The notes under the pieces were generated by a model. That model worked only from the letters and a program-made list of their open reading frames with translations. It did no database searches and was not told where the DNA came from. Shown here piece after piece: positions 21,080-31,478 of a stretch of DNA of 40,191 nt. Origin of the DNA: Elysia marginata (Eukaryota; Mollusca; Gastropoda; Plakobranchidae); NCBI GenBank assembly GCA_019649035.1, contig BMAT01001805.1:1-40191 (forward strand), given 5' to 3'. A program made the translations under genes and the position numbers. Within the stretch, counting starts at the first letter, position 1. Every line of letters begins with the position of its first letter.

Positions 21080-22380
21080 AACAACTGAAGGCTGTTTCAC
21101 AGCTCACTGTCCAAGTGGGAATATGTGTACACTGTAGTTGACACACAGGTCAACTTTGAACTAGACACTGGTGCATGTACAAGCTATGTTTGTCCCAAAG
21201 TATGGCATCAACTGGGTGAACCGTGACTTCAAACTAGTACATAAAAAGTTTAAATACGAATCTAAGCAGCCACGTCCAACTCTAAAATATTTTCAAGAAA
21301 ATGTGGTTTTTATTGAGAATATTCCTAAACCAATCAAATGTGCTGTAGCAAACACACCAAACCTCAACATTCAAGAAGCTGAACAATTCAGTTGATAAGC
21401 AACTTCAAAGGAGAGCTCTGAACCGAAGGAAAAAGGAACAGTCAGGCACTGCATTGCAGAAAGCTTGTGAACAGCTGAGATCTTAATTACCATCTCTAAT
21501 TTCTCCAGGACTGCGGCTTCTCTATGACTTTGATTTAGACGGCAAGTTCAAGGATGAGGCTGTTCCAATTATTTTGCACACCTCGCCCAGTTCCACTTGC
21601 TCTACAAGATGACCTAGAAGCTGCTTGCGATGCCGGAGTAGCAAAAGGTGTGGTGAAGCCCACAATTTTTAGCAATCAGGAAGAAAGTCAGGGGAACGTC
21701 ATCTCAGATACGGGAACTGTCAACCGCCAGTTTGCACCACACCGACACCCTATGTCCTTGCCAAATGATCTGGAAGGCAGTCACTTCTTTAGCAAGATTA
21801 ATCTGGCGGATGGTTATAACCAACTCCAGCTGTCACCAGCATCTAAAAAACATTCCCCTTAGTAGACAGAGAGGTAGGCTTTTGCAAGAGCGTCTTCTGT
21901 TTGGAATCACATCAGCTCCAAGTTATTTTAAGCAGACCATGGATCAGCTTACTTCGCACTTGCCATGGGTGGCGCAAATAAGCTCTACCAACCATGTTTG
22001 CTTTGGAAAAGTTCTATCAATACCTCTATGCAAAAAATTTTATTCTGGTCACAAACCACAAACCATCTCTGACAATCTTGTCCAGACAAAGCAACGCTGT
22101 CCCTCACATCAAATCGTCTTGCCAGATGGGCGCTAACACTCCTTCAGTATGAGTACCAAATCGAATAGAGACAATAGTCTAAACATGGTAACCCAGATGC
22201 ACTCAGCCGTCACCCGCTTGGACCAGACAAATTCTTCGATGACAAGGAAGGTGGTGCAGAAAAAGACTCAAAACTATCTGTACTCAGATCAGGCCTACTG
22301 ACCCAGAGGTAACGGCAAATGAAAGTGCTAAGGATCCCTTTGAATAGAGTGATAGCTATCTGCAAATACGTTCTTTGACA
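21080..22380 (+). pseudogene. Gypsy protease, reverse transcriptase and RNase H remnant
   Basis: The protease active site reads FELDTGACTSYVCPKVW with the DTGA codons at 21164-21175. RT begins near 21580 (PRPVPLALQDDLEAACDAGV) and runs through SHFFSKINLADGYNQLQLSP, where the first catalytic aspartate is D of NLADGY. LLFGITSAPSYFKQTMDQL follows in another frame. Sequence then jumps near 21975 from TSHLPWVA straight to the RNase H-side block YLYAKKFILVTNHKP. The segment that should carry the YxDD/VDD box is deleted. ALSRHPLGPDKFF follows near 22200. Stops and shifts are frequent. No catalytic activity is possible. Confidence 0.82.
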
Positions 22381-23400
22381 GTCAGCCAATGTAGTTCACG
22401 AATAATTGGTTGAACATGGTCTCGCGCTTTTGCTCTGGTAACCAGTTTGGCTGCTTTGATCTGCATTTTTGCAATCTATTCATTGTTTCATTTGACAAAC
22501 CCAGAAGTAAAGAGTTACAATAGTCTAATTTGCTGGTGATAAGACTGTGCACAAGAATTTTTGAGGTATCGTTGTCAAGGAATTTCCTAATTTTGCCAAT
22601 TTTCCGTAGGTGAAAGTGAATGGATTGGCAAAGCTTTGTAATATGAGTTGTCATGGACATGTCTGAGTTCATGTAGGCACTAAGGTTTCTAACTGCTCCT
22701 TCATTGACTACATTAATTTCTGATTCACCAATCTTGAGAGTCCTAAAGTCAAATTGGTTTTCCAAATGTTTTGCATAAAAAAATATCACTTCAGTTTTGA
22801 ATAATCTCACTTCAGTTTGTTTTGCTTCATCCATTTCCGAACTAAGTCACAACATGTATGCATTGCTGATATTGCTGATAATTCTTCTCCTGGTTTAGCC
22901 AAGATATAAAGCTGGGTGTCATCGGCTTATAGATGAAATGCCATGCCATGTGCCTTGATGATGTCACTTAGAGGGGCTGTGTGAAGCGTGAAGAGAACTG
23001 GTCCGAGTATAGACCCTTGGGGAACGCCAAACTGTAGACAAGTTGATGAAGAAACTGCTGTTGGGTTGATTTGTACTGCTTGGGATCTCTCTGACATATA
23101 GGAAGCCAGCCATTTCAGAGCTACACCTTTAATGCCAAACTGTTTCTGCAGACGATGTAATAGACAATCCTGATCAATTGTGCCAAATGCAGCGCTGAGA
23201 TCCAGTAACACTAGCATCATAGCCTTTCTCTGATCCACCTGGGGAATCATGTCGTGAACTCGAAGGAGTGCCGTCTCAGTACTGTTTAATGGGCGGTATG
23301 CCGACTGCAGGATGGGTGCAAGGCCTGTTTCACTCAGATACGTATTGATTCTTGATGCTACAATTCGCTCAATCAGCTTAGAAATCTGGATGGCTATTCT
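22381..23400 (-). pseudogene. CR1/L2-like non-LTR reverse transcriptase fragment inside the Gypsy element
   Basis: Reading from 23395: LIERIVASRINTYLSETGLA, QSAYRPLNSTETALLRVHD, LVLLDLSAAFGTIDQDCLL, FGVPQGSILGPVLFTLHTAP, HGMAFHL, then ADDTQLY. It continues with VRNLSAYMNSDMSMTTHITK, KIGKIRKFLDN and LVHSLITSKLDYCNSLLLGL. Two catalytic defects are visible: the aspartate-bearing AAFDTIDH block reads AAFGTIDQ, and the tyrosine of YADD is a TAA stop at 22927-22929. The piece lacks an endonuclease and a 3' end, and Gypsy sequence is present on both sides. ELHWLTVKERI-like codons may extend it to about 22330. Confidence 0.85.
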
Positions 23401-24350
23401 ATGGTGCTAGACTTGTGGTTCCTATGAGTTTATCAACAAGTTTTAACCATCCTACATAGAGGGCACTTTGGGATGCAGAGGATGAAGCAGTATAATAGTC
23501 TGGACTAGACTCTCAGACCATGGGTCTATCTTGCACATGCCAATCGTGTGTGGAACATCAGAACAACCCTCCTAAAGCTCCGGTTCATCCATGGATGTTA
23601 CCTGAGAAACATTGGAGTCGTTTACAAATTGATCATGCTGTGAATTGCATGGATAAAAACTGGTTAATGCTGATCGATGCTTATTCTACGTATCCAACCA
23701 TACATGCCACATCACCAACGTCCAACAGGGCTACCATTCATATTCTGGAAGAGGACTTTGCACATTTTGGATTTTGTCACACCATTGTCAGTGACAATGC
23801 TACGCCATTTACATCTAATGAATTACAGTCATGGTGCCGTGAACGTGGCATCTCTCATAGTGCAAGAGAACCCTATCATCCTGCTACCAATGGTGCAGCA
23901 GAACGACTCGTTCAAAGTTTTAAGAATTCTTTGTGGAAATCTTCCCTGTTGCCTTTTCAGGAATTTTTGATGATAAATCGGCGCACTTTCCTCTCGAGTG
24001 GCCTGTCACCCAGAGAGATTCTCAACGGTCGTCAGATCAGATCGCTCATCGACATGCAGAGACCATTTCTCGTGCATATTGCACAAGGAAGACAATCAAA
24101 AGCAAAAAAAAAACATGTCTGAACATTCCTTTTCACGTTCAACAACAGTCATCACATTCTGTGATTACAGTACATGTACTCCTGTGTGTAGAGCGTATTT
24201 TGGTCTGAATAACAATAAAGGTTCACGTTGGGTCTAAAACGCTGGGTACCTGTCATGCTCTTGTGAGAGTGCTTTCAAGAGGACCTGTGTGGAAGCGACA
24301 CGTCGTGCAATTGCGTTCCCGGTATAGAGCTGACCAGGATGCAGACCCTG
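23401..24350 (+). pseudogene. Gypsy integrase, core largely preserved
   Basis: Integrase inserts the DNA copy into the host genome. The H2C2 finger is split over frames: LHRGHFGMQRMKQ (23452-23490), then CTCQSCVEHQNNPPKAPVHP. The catalytic core is open at 23520-24122. Its first aspartate is in LQIDHAVN, the second in TIVSDNATPFTS, and the glutamate in NGAAERLVQSF, 35 residues after the second aspartate as in DD35E. YHPATNGA precedes the glutamate. SGLSPREILNGRQIRSLID follows and ends the core. After a frameshift, a C-terminal segment (LVRVLSRGPVWKRHVVQLRS) runs to about 24330. The 24350-24505 stretch remains open in one frame but I cannot assign it. Confidence 0.87.
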
Positions 24351-24505
24351 GAGAGACACTTTATTAGTCGAAGACGCCCTTGGCAGACACCTTACGGCCC
24401 GGGAAACCCACGGTGCTCCTTAAGGCCAAGGAAATCCCGCCAGATGATGAACCTTTCATCGCTTCTCGGCCCGGGACCTCCAACTGGTTGGGGAAAGGTT
24501 ATGTA

Positions 24506-24699
24506 TGTTTTGTGCTCTCCAGCCAAACTGGCAGGTGTAACCTCTACCCAGTCCTTGGCTACTATGATTATTCATTTAATAAACGGCCTTCCACTTCGAT
24601 GTCTACTTAAAGAAGTCAACTTTGTTTTGGCTCTCTAGTTCTGTTAATTGTTCAAAATTTAGTAAATCTAGAAGTGATTATAAACTAATCTAAAACACA
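24506..24699 (+). repeat. Gypsy 3' LTR
   Basis: Starts TGTTTTGTGCT and ends aaaacaca, aligned to the 5' LTR at 17705-17853. AATAAA lies at 24578-24583. It keeps two segments missing from the 5' copy: about 15 bp after gatgtctact and about 30 bp after ggctctct. Confidence 0.82.
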
Positions 24700-25316
24700 T
24701 AGCTTTTCTTTAATTGTTAGTCCTGTGCCTATTTATGTCAGTGTCTTACACGTTTTTATTTTGTGTGCCGAAGGCGATAGCTCACTTGTTTCGTCTGTAC
24801 TTTTGGAACTGATATATATACCGTTCTTTTAAAAAAGTGTCCACACAGGTCTACTGTGACTCCTGTTTATTCCTACCTAGTATAACCGGTAGCCATAGCT
24901 GTTTAGGGAAGATCTAAAATCTGTATATCTAGAAACAGATTTAAATTCGAACTGCTAGACCTGGAGTCTGCTTTGAAAAAATTAAATTTAGCCGTGAATC
25001 TAAATTCTAGATCTAGCGTTAGACGCCTAGTAGATCTAGAGCTAGATTCTAGATCAAGACTAGGCTGAACTCTGAACGATATGCCTCATATAGGGATATC
25101 TATTAAGATTTCTCTTCAATGAATTTGTTTATTCTAGTTCTATAATCTAGAGCTAGACTTTGGTTCCATATCCTTTCTATGAGAACACACGCAGACTACA
25201 GAGTTCTAGTGTAAATTATGTTTTATTTTAAAGACAAGCTTTGACCAAACTCACCTTTCCTCATTCCTCGGTAAGTTACTAAACTATATCTTACTCGGTA
25301 AGTCACTATAGAACAG
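24700..25316. other. non-coding, CTAGATCT-rich
   Basis: The 3' flank of the Gypsy element. Repeated ctagatcta words occur at 24930-25060. No gene or RNA is seen. Confidence 0.45.
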
Positions 25317-26762
25317 CTATAATCCATCTAGTACGGCCATCAGTCTCTCACAAACAGACTTCATTTGCAAAAATCTGGCTGGGATGGGCCTGGTGACAGT
25401 CAACTTTTTACCATAGAGAGTAGACTGAATTTGACCGCAGCGTTCTCTTGCTTTTAGACTGTCTTCGATGTCGTAATACAGGTCAGATGCCAATTCAGTC
25501 ACTGAAAAAATGTCCTTGTCAAGACCTACAAAGAATTTCTTGGCAGCATTGTTAACAAATGGACTGTATCTCCACTAATGTCGAGCAAATGTTGATTCTT
25601 TGCCCTCATCTTAGGCTCGAGTCCTGTCTTAACTCCTCTCATAACAGAACAATTGTCCATAAGGACACTGACATCCTGGTCACACTTTAGTCCTCTCTCA
25701 CTTAAAACATCATCTAGAGCATCCAGCAAGTTGCTAGAGTTTGCAATATTTAGTTGCCTGCTGCCTATTAGATCCACTACGCATCGCTTTTCATCCTCAT
25801 CATTTTTTTAAAATTACTTTATTAATCCCTTTTTGGGAAATTTGGCTTCGTTACTCAGCGTAACTGTGTCGCCACAAGAGCAGCGCCACTAATGCCCCAG
25901 CAGACAAGTACATTTAAGGCCACTTTAAACCCGTATGCAGGGTGTTGCAGGCGCATAATCACAAATTCAAGAATTGCCTGTAGATGGGTACCCATTTCAC
26001 AGGTGGGTGGACTGGGGAAAGTTAGGGTAAATTGCTTTCCCAAGGCAACTGCAACATGGCATGGTCGGGAATCGAACCCACGACCTCCAGATCGCGAGTC
26101 CGACGCGCTAACCACTCTGCCACGCTGCCCCCAATAAGAATGTTCAGTATCTTATTGCCCGCTGATGTTGTTGCCTCATCAATATTGATCGAAAAGAAAA
26201 CATGCTTTAGTTTATCACTAAGTGATTGCTTCACATAGTGTGCGACTCCATGTGTGGTAATGAATGTATCAGAAATAGCTGATAGAGTGACTGAATTTAA
26301 AGCCACACTATCTTTGCTCAGCCGTTGTGCAAAAGACAACAAATCTGGAGCTAAACTAAAAGGCAAACAGTGCTCACTCAGAAATAAACTAACAACAGAC
26401 TTTACTTCAGCGCACTTATCCTGCAATGGCTTTTTGTCACTGCCATCAGAGCCAGAAGAGGAGACGATTTATTAACTCATGACAGCACCCCTTACTCTTG
26501 AAGTATGGTCTCCGTTTTCAGCATGGAGATTCAATGCTTTCTTCCCAGAAGAACCGTAATTGATGGTTTAGCTGCAAATTGTGCATACACACTTTCCAGG
26601 CTCAATAAGTTTCTTACACCAGGAACTGAATTTCCGGCCACTTTCACATTCCTCTTCAAGCCAGTGCCACTTCCAAGAATTTCGCACATTTTTTTTCCAA
26701 ATCAGAAACGTCCGTGCCGTTTTCAATGCATTTTAGAGAGCCCATGATGTCTGTCGGCCGCT
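25317..26762 (-). pseudogene. BED-finger hAT-like transposase, split by a SINE
   Basis: Read from 26762, frames give WCKKLIEPGKCVCTICS and GKKALNLHAENGDHTSRVRG, a C-x2-C...H-x4-H BED-type zinc finger. Next come PLQDKCAEVKSVVSLFLSEH, FAQRLSKDSVALNSVTLSAI and HVFFSINIDEATTSAGNKIL, where the DEAT block looks like the first catalytic region of hAT-like transposases. A SINE interrupts at 26132. On the far side, RCVVDLIGSRQLNIANSSNL, SERGLKCDQDVSVLMDNCSV with a candidate second aspartate, and LYYDIEDSLKARERCGQIQS follow in two frames. The N-terminal finger and the 3' end contain stops. This resembles transposon-derived BED proteins annotated in many invertebrates. hAT membership is inferred from BED and DEAT only. 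Confidence 0.65.
25803..26132 (-). mobile_element. tRNA-derived SINE
   Basis: The minus strand begins ggggcagcgtggcagagtgg, a tRNA-like head. An A box (tggcagagtggttagcgc, 26105-26122) and B box (ggttcgattcc, 26068-26078) are spaced as in tRNA genes. The body runs about 250 bp and ends aaagggattaataaagtaat then an A run at 25803-25809. It is transcribed by RNA polymerase III in the living state and relies on another element's RT. It lies within the transposase pseudogene. Clear target duplications were not found. Confidence 0.85.
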
Positions 26763-27139
26763 TACAATCACGTCAAAGTCAATATTTCTAGCTATTTAAA
26801 TTCTACTAAATTTGCCTGGATCTACATAAGTATAGATTCTACTTGGCGTCTTCTTAAAGTAAATTCTAACTTTTACTCAAACGAATGAACAGATAAATAG
26901 AGTGGCAATGTTTGTAGCTCGGGAAGATACGATGTGCTTTGTGAAGAGAAGTAAAAAGTGAGAACATGTTTCTCGTAAAGACTAACGTTGTGTCACGAAG
27001 AGCATTAAGGTGGAACAATGCTTTGACCACTGAGAGAATGCATATCTGCACCACATGACAACCGACGTCCTTCACCAGTCTCAATTGGACAAGGGGCTTT
27101 ACTCTGGGGCGGTGATCCCTAGCCGTATAAACAAAACTA
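26763..27139. other. non-coding spacer
   Basis: Upstream flank of the hAT-like pseudogene. One minus frame is open for 72 codons (27084-26866) but resembles nothing I know. Confidence 0.4.
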
Positions 27140-27355
27140 AGTTACTGTTGGTACTACCGCGAAACTGCGTTACTATTAATAATACCACAAAACGGCGGTT
27201 AACGCGAGAGTGAGTGCATTACTATTTACAATACCGCAAAAATGTGCTATTGTTTTTACTACTTCGAAACTACGTTACTATTTATAATACCGCAAAAGTG
27301 TGAAATTGTTTTTACTACCGCGAAACTGCGTTACTATTTATAATACCGCAAAACT
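27140..27355 (+). repeat. ~56-bp minisatellite, about four units
   Basis: Units contain actaccgcgaaactgcgtta followed by ctatttataataccgcaaaa. Starts at 27258 and 27314 are 56 bp apart. An earlier start at 27153 is about two units upstream, with a divergent unit between. Confidence 0.85.
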
Positions 27356-27489
27356 AAACAAATCACGGAGAAAACTTAAAAACAGATCGGTCGGTTTTTG
27401 AGAAAATGAAAGTCCGGCAGAGAATTATAAAATCCGGCCGGCATGCCGAATCTCAAATAAATTTCCGGCCGTGCCGGATTTTTTCCGGC

Positions 27490-27629
27490 AATCTTTTACC
27501 CCTGTAACTTGGGAAAAAGTATTTCAACTTGCTTTTCTTTTTGTAAAAGGAGTTGTTGCAAATGTAGGCATCACAAATTGCACTTGAGCCTGATTTACTA
27601 GATTTGCTAGATTTCTCCTCAGTAGCCAT
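27490..27629 (-). pseudogene. possible THAP-domain first exon
   Basis: An ATG at 27627-27629 opens MATEEKSSKSSKSGSSAICD then AYICNNSFYKKKSKLKYFFP. The C-x3-C pair, the asparagine and the basic run ending in FFP resemble the first half of a C2CH THAP finger. A plausible donor (GGG|gtaaaag) lies near 27490. The rest of the finger (W, C-x2-H) was not found. It may be the 5' exon of a THAP gene or of a P-like element, or a chance match. Confidence 0.35.
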
Positions 27630-27689
27630 GTTGACCAACAGCTACAGTGAGACTAGCACATTCAATCCATGGGAAGTCAATAATAAATT

Positions 27690-28260
27690 ATGCTCTCATC
27701 ATCAGGACTTTGGTAAAACCGAACACAGGGTATAGACGACAATCAAATAAGTATATTCTAGCAAATAAGACAGAAGTAGCGAGATGGTTTTTGCGAGGTT
27801 TCTTTGGTTCAGGGAAAAGCCGTGATGAGTCTGTTTGAGTGCTGTCATTTGCAGATTCCTCAGATTTTTTAATGTCAAACACTTTCAAAGTGTTGGGCAA
27901 GCCGGTGGTGTTGAGAAACATCTTGAGGCACACTGGCTTTGTTTGCTCTTTTTCTCGCCATTCACACTCCGCTTGCGACCAACGTTGTCTTAGTCGACCA
28001 ACCCGTATATGAAGTTCCTTTTTTCACTCCATGACAGTGTCCATATGTGCTGGAAATCAGACCTCTATCCTCCTAACTGAACACAGCGCATTCTTTCCCT
28101 TTGCTATTGCACTGACACCTATCTGCCATTGACTTTGATGGAGCGACACCACCACTGCGTTTTGCGTATATTGGCCAAACTCCCTGCGACGTTTAATCAA
28201 ATTCTGTTTCCAATTGCAAGGTCCTCGTTTCTTCTTTGATCAAGATGTCAGGTTCGCTTC
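27690..28260 (-). pseudogene. uncharacterised coding-like region (basic linker and VCLKMFLNTTGL motif)
   Basis: Minus frames give CNWKQNLIKRRREFGQYTQN near 28215-28160, then KELHIRVGRLRQRW, and in frame VCLKMFLNTTGLPNTLKVFD near 27930-27880, followed by a serine/lysine-rich tail. A K-W-K-x-N-x-x-K-R-x-R stretch upstream of VCxxxFLNTLGL-type sequence recalls a multi-copy family of unnamed invertebrate proteins, probably transposon-linked, that I know only by pattern. Stops and shifts break it. It lies just downstream of the 30-residue repeat region and could be the same gene. Confidence 0.4.
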
Positions 28261-28843
28261 CTCAATTTTAGCCTCAAGTCTTGGCAATGCATGTTCTTCA
28301 GTTCCTGATCTTGATGGGACTTCTTTTGCTGTCTGTTGTGAGGATATTCCTGTTGTGGGTCCTGTAGGAATCTCATTCGCTGCTGCATCTGCCCTGTTGG
28401 GTAATATGGATAAATACGTCTCTGCTGTTTCTTCAGACGCTGTTGTCGGCTTTGTAGGCGTCTCCTCCTCTACTGCAGCTGCCTTTGTGGGCAATGTGGT
28501 GAGGCACTTTTCCTTTGCAGTTTCAGATGCCCTTGTGGGTGTTGTAGATGTTGTACAGTATCCTCGATACTGTGGATTTTGTTGGGATTCTCATCGCTAC
28601 TGGAGATGATGTCAGTAATGGTTGTAACTGCGTCGTTAAATACAATCCATAGCTTGAAATGTTGTCGAAGACATCTATATAAACTTCTATGTCGTCTGTA
28701 ACATTAAGTAAGACGTTCTCTACTACATCTTCAACGCTGCCTGTAGATAAATCGATCCCGGTCTTGACAGGCGTTAGCTGATTGTGTTTATTCTGTGATA
28801 ATGATAGCTGCAATATTTTTGCTGCTCTACTGTATTGGTTCAC
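28240..28843 (-). pseudogene. uncharacterised acidic/threonine-rich protein with 30-residue repeats
   Basis: The first frame (28843 to 28523) gives a soluble, acidic peptide with SVEDVVENVLLNVTDDIEVY. It then shifts near 28560 into a repeated segment. Repeat units look like ETAKEKCLTTLPTKAAAVEE plus ETPTKPTTAS, then EETAETYLSILPNRADAAAN plus EIPTGPTTG. The frame ends at a stop near 28240. High T/E/P content suggests a disordered region. The opposite strand is also open across this repeat (28214-28609), but its valine/glycine-rich peptide looks like a shadow. I cannot name the protein; it may be the N-terminal part of the coding-like region at 27690-28260. Confidence 0.4.
28262..28560. repeat. 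90-bp tandem repeat, three or more units
   Basis: gttgtgggtcctgtagg at 28352, gttgtcggctttgtagg at 28442 and cttgtgggtgttgtagatg at 28532 are spaced exactly 90 bp. A weaker copy lies about 28262. The exact multiple of three, kept despite base changes, suggests past coding constraint. Confidence 0.78.
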
Positions 28844-29010
28844 CTTGAATAACTGCTGATCTAAGTGTTAGTCACTCATGACTTACTTATGGCCTTATTC
28901 CAGCAGCTCTATGACCCCAGATGGCATATAGTTTTGTTTCTTTTAAGACCAACAAGTCCAGTGGGGCCTACTTAAATCTTAGGCAACAAGCTGGTATAGC
29001 TCACCACAAT

Positions 29011-29256
29011 TTATGGCAGCCACTGCTTTAATACAAGATGTGTGATAACCCAATCATCTCTGTAACAATGACCACAGTTGGTGACAATCTTTTCGTCAAT
29101 GACTGGTAAACTGCATGGTTTAAATCTCTTTTGAAAAGATTCCACACCACAGACGTCGACTTTTATACTATTATGGAGACCAGTTACCGGTAGACGACAA
29201 ATGTTTGCTCGCCCAGTATTAATACCATTTTCACTTAGATCAGTGACGATGAGAGT
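29011..29256 (-). other. unidentified 81-codon open stretch with Cys/His pairs
   Basis: Open from 29256 to a TAA at 29011-29013, without a start codon. It reads NTGRANICRLPVTGLHNSIK, VDVCGVESFQKRFKPCSLPV and IVTNCGHCYRDDWVITHLVL. The C-x2-C in NCGHC and even amino-acid composition look like real protein, either an internal exon or a transposon fragment. I recognise no family. Confidence 0.35.
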
Positions 29257-30739
29257 TTATTTTTTGCTGCCAGTAAGGCGCGCGTATGATTAATCCCCAC
29301 ATTACAAGACCTTTACAACAATAACCCCAGGCGTTAAATATGTCGGGTGTCTTGACGATGGTCCCAGATGACTATCGCGCCGCGTATATCCACAATACTA
29401 CCAGGCGGCTACCTGTCCTTCGATGTCACACCTGCCGTACTCCCGCTAACCACGGTTACTAGTAAGATTTTGCAGTGTCACAATGAGATAAGCGACAGGG
29501 GTGGCGCTTGTCTGATCTTATCACGACGGCATAGACTTATCCTATTTTTATTTTGCTTTAAAAAGTAGGCTTGTAACTTGAAATTTTTGCAAATCTTTGG
29601 GTGGGGTAACAAAGCATGACTTTTTAAACCTTTTGACAAAAAAAGTTATTTTTGAAAATTTTGTCGCTTATCCGATCTTATCACGATGGCAACAAAGGCT
29701 TACATAAAGAATTAGACAGATAGATACAGGGTAATAAATCAATAAATTACTACGCACGCAGGCGCTACAACAGTAGGACTAATTAAATTACAGTATGCCT
29801 TACAGGCTCAAATACAACCAGAAGCCAGAAACTCTAATATCAACTGACTCGGCTGCCCGAGACAGAAATAAATAGTACTTTTGTAAAATACCCCTTAATA
29901 ACCTTCCCGTACTCAACCAAACACACTAACGCTAATTAACAGACCAACGGTCTAGATCTATCCTCGAGTCCACTAAGCTTAACAATAGCTCAACCACTTA
30001 AAGTAATACTGTTCAAGGGTACAAGTATAAGAATACTAATATAAAAACAGGCCTGACGCCCCAAAATACTGTCCCTCAGAGTAAACACCAACTCCACATG
30101 TCTTCAAATAGGAGTAACGTTCCACAGTTCCTAGGCCCAATCTGCCCTCACTGGAACTGTAAAAGTACATCTAGATCCAGTGTTACTAAAATACACGAAA
30201 TAGATGAATACACAAAAATAATTCTTGACCATAGAATGTCTGCGCGACACACAGGTAGCAGATGAAGCGGCTCACACAGTTCTGTGCGAAGTACCCTAGG
30301 TCTCTTAGGCCAGACATCACAAACTCGAGCTGTTAGCAGGCCGTGGTTTTCGCCGTGTCCGCTCTAACTGGCCTCTCCCAAAATGTGTTACTTCTCTGCC
30401 GGTTGATCCTCGTGGCTCCATCTTATATTGCCGGCCGCGTCGGACATTACATCACTCTCACGCTTTCACACACACACTTCCGCTACCGAAGTAACTCCTA
30501 ATCTGTGCTAACATAATAGTGTTTTTTATGCAGTTGTATTGTAAAAGTCTTTATTTTTATTTAATGTTACACTCTTTTATAACGGTTTTAACTATAGCTA
30601 AGGTAACTGTATTCTGCTATAATTTAGGTTTTAGCGCCACCGAGCGCTGTTCTAGTGTATTTTAGGCGCTCTGCAAGTAAGTGCTTAATCATATTTTATT
30701 GGATGGAGAGGTGAACTTTTAGCCAGAAAAGGCTTTTAG
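29257..30739. other. non-coding region with a duplicated 25-bp motif
   Basis: ctgatcttatcacgacggca near 29514 and ccgatcttatcacgatggca near 29673 are near-identical. No gene is supported. A repeat module (gaggtgaacttttagccaga) at about 30708 is the left flank of the inverted-repeat element that follows. Confidence 0.45.
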
Positions 30740-30769
30740 TCTAATCAATTTACGCCAAAAATAGCTTTG

Positions 30770-31330
30770 ACGAGAATTCTCTGCAACATAATTTTTTCTT
30801 TGATATTTTAATAGTACTAGGTCAGATAAGTTCGAAAAACAACGTTAGGACACGGAAATCGAAATCCTACTACCTGTAAATGACGTAACAATACGTCATT
30901 CCTCAGAATTCGAGAGTAAAATACCATTATGGACGTTTTTGCACCAATCCTATGCATGCTGCATACCGTTGGAAAGGTCTTAAAATTTCCTCAATAAAAA
31001 AATGTACTTGCAAAGTGATATAATTGCATTTATATGAATTATTAAAAAAAAAACCTTTTTTACATGTAACAACTGTTCTCAGAAACTACTCCAGTTGCAT
31101 ATCCTGAAACGAGTCATAAAAACAGTAAGAAATACAAATTGCAAAGAAGAATGATTATATCATAGGGGAATTATACAATTCGGAATCCTATTACTCGTAA
31201 ACGTTGTCACAACACGCTATTCTTTAATATTCAACAGCAAACTACGATTGTGGATATTTTTGGACCAAGCTTATTCATGGTGAATATCATTTCAAAGGTC
31301 TTCAAAGTTACATTGCAATATGATTTTTGC
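30770..31330 (-). repeat. left subterminal inverted repeat, at least two modules
   Basis: Pairs with the right repeat. The outer module holds cggaaatcgaaatcctacta and gttggaaaggtcttaaaa. A second, more diverged module at about 31180-31320 repeats the order cggaatcctattac, then tggatatttttggacca and ttcaaaggtcttcaaa. Confidence 0.8.
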
Positions 31331-31478
31331 AATATTATTGAAAGGTATTCATTAATTATAACAACAACAAGAAACAACTGCAAAATCTTCGTTTTAAGAG
31401 CTTTTTTTTTGTTAATGATTGTTATATTGCGTTTAAGCAGTTGGTTGTTCAAACAATAGGGACCCAGGAAAAGAGCAG

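Larger units (their letters stand above)
17705..24699 (+). mobile_element. Ty3/Gypsy LTR retrotransposon, decayed, with two nested insertions
   Basis: The order is 5' LTR, primer-binding-like site, gag, protease, RT/RNase H, integrase, 3' LTR, all on the plus strand. The element is interrupted by a THAP/P-like transposase (18.25-19.51 kb) and by a CR1-like RT fragment (about 22.38-23.40 kb), both on the minus strand. It carries many stops and lacks the RT catalytic strand. A target-site duplication could not be found at the inferred edges. Confidence 0.85.

Noticed and set aside
26065..26132. A genuine tRNA gene
   Set aside because: A and B boxes are present, but the sequence continues into a SINE body with an A-rich tail and interrupts a transposase, so it is a tRNA-derived retroposon.
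28214..28609. A 131-codon plus-strand frame across the 90-bp repeats
   Set aside because: The same repeats read better on the minus strand, and the plus peptide is a valine/glycine/alanine string typical of an antisense shadow.
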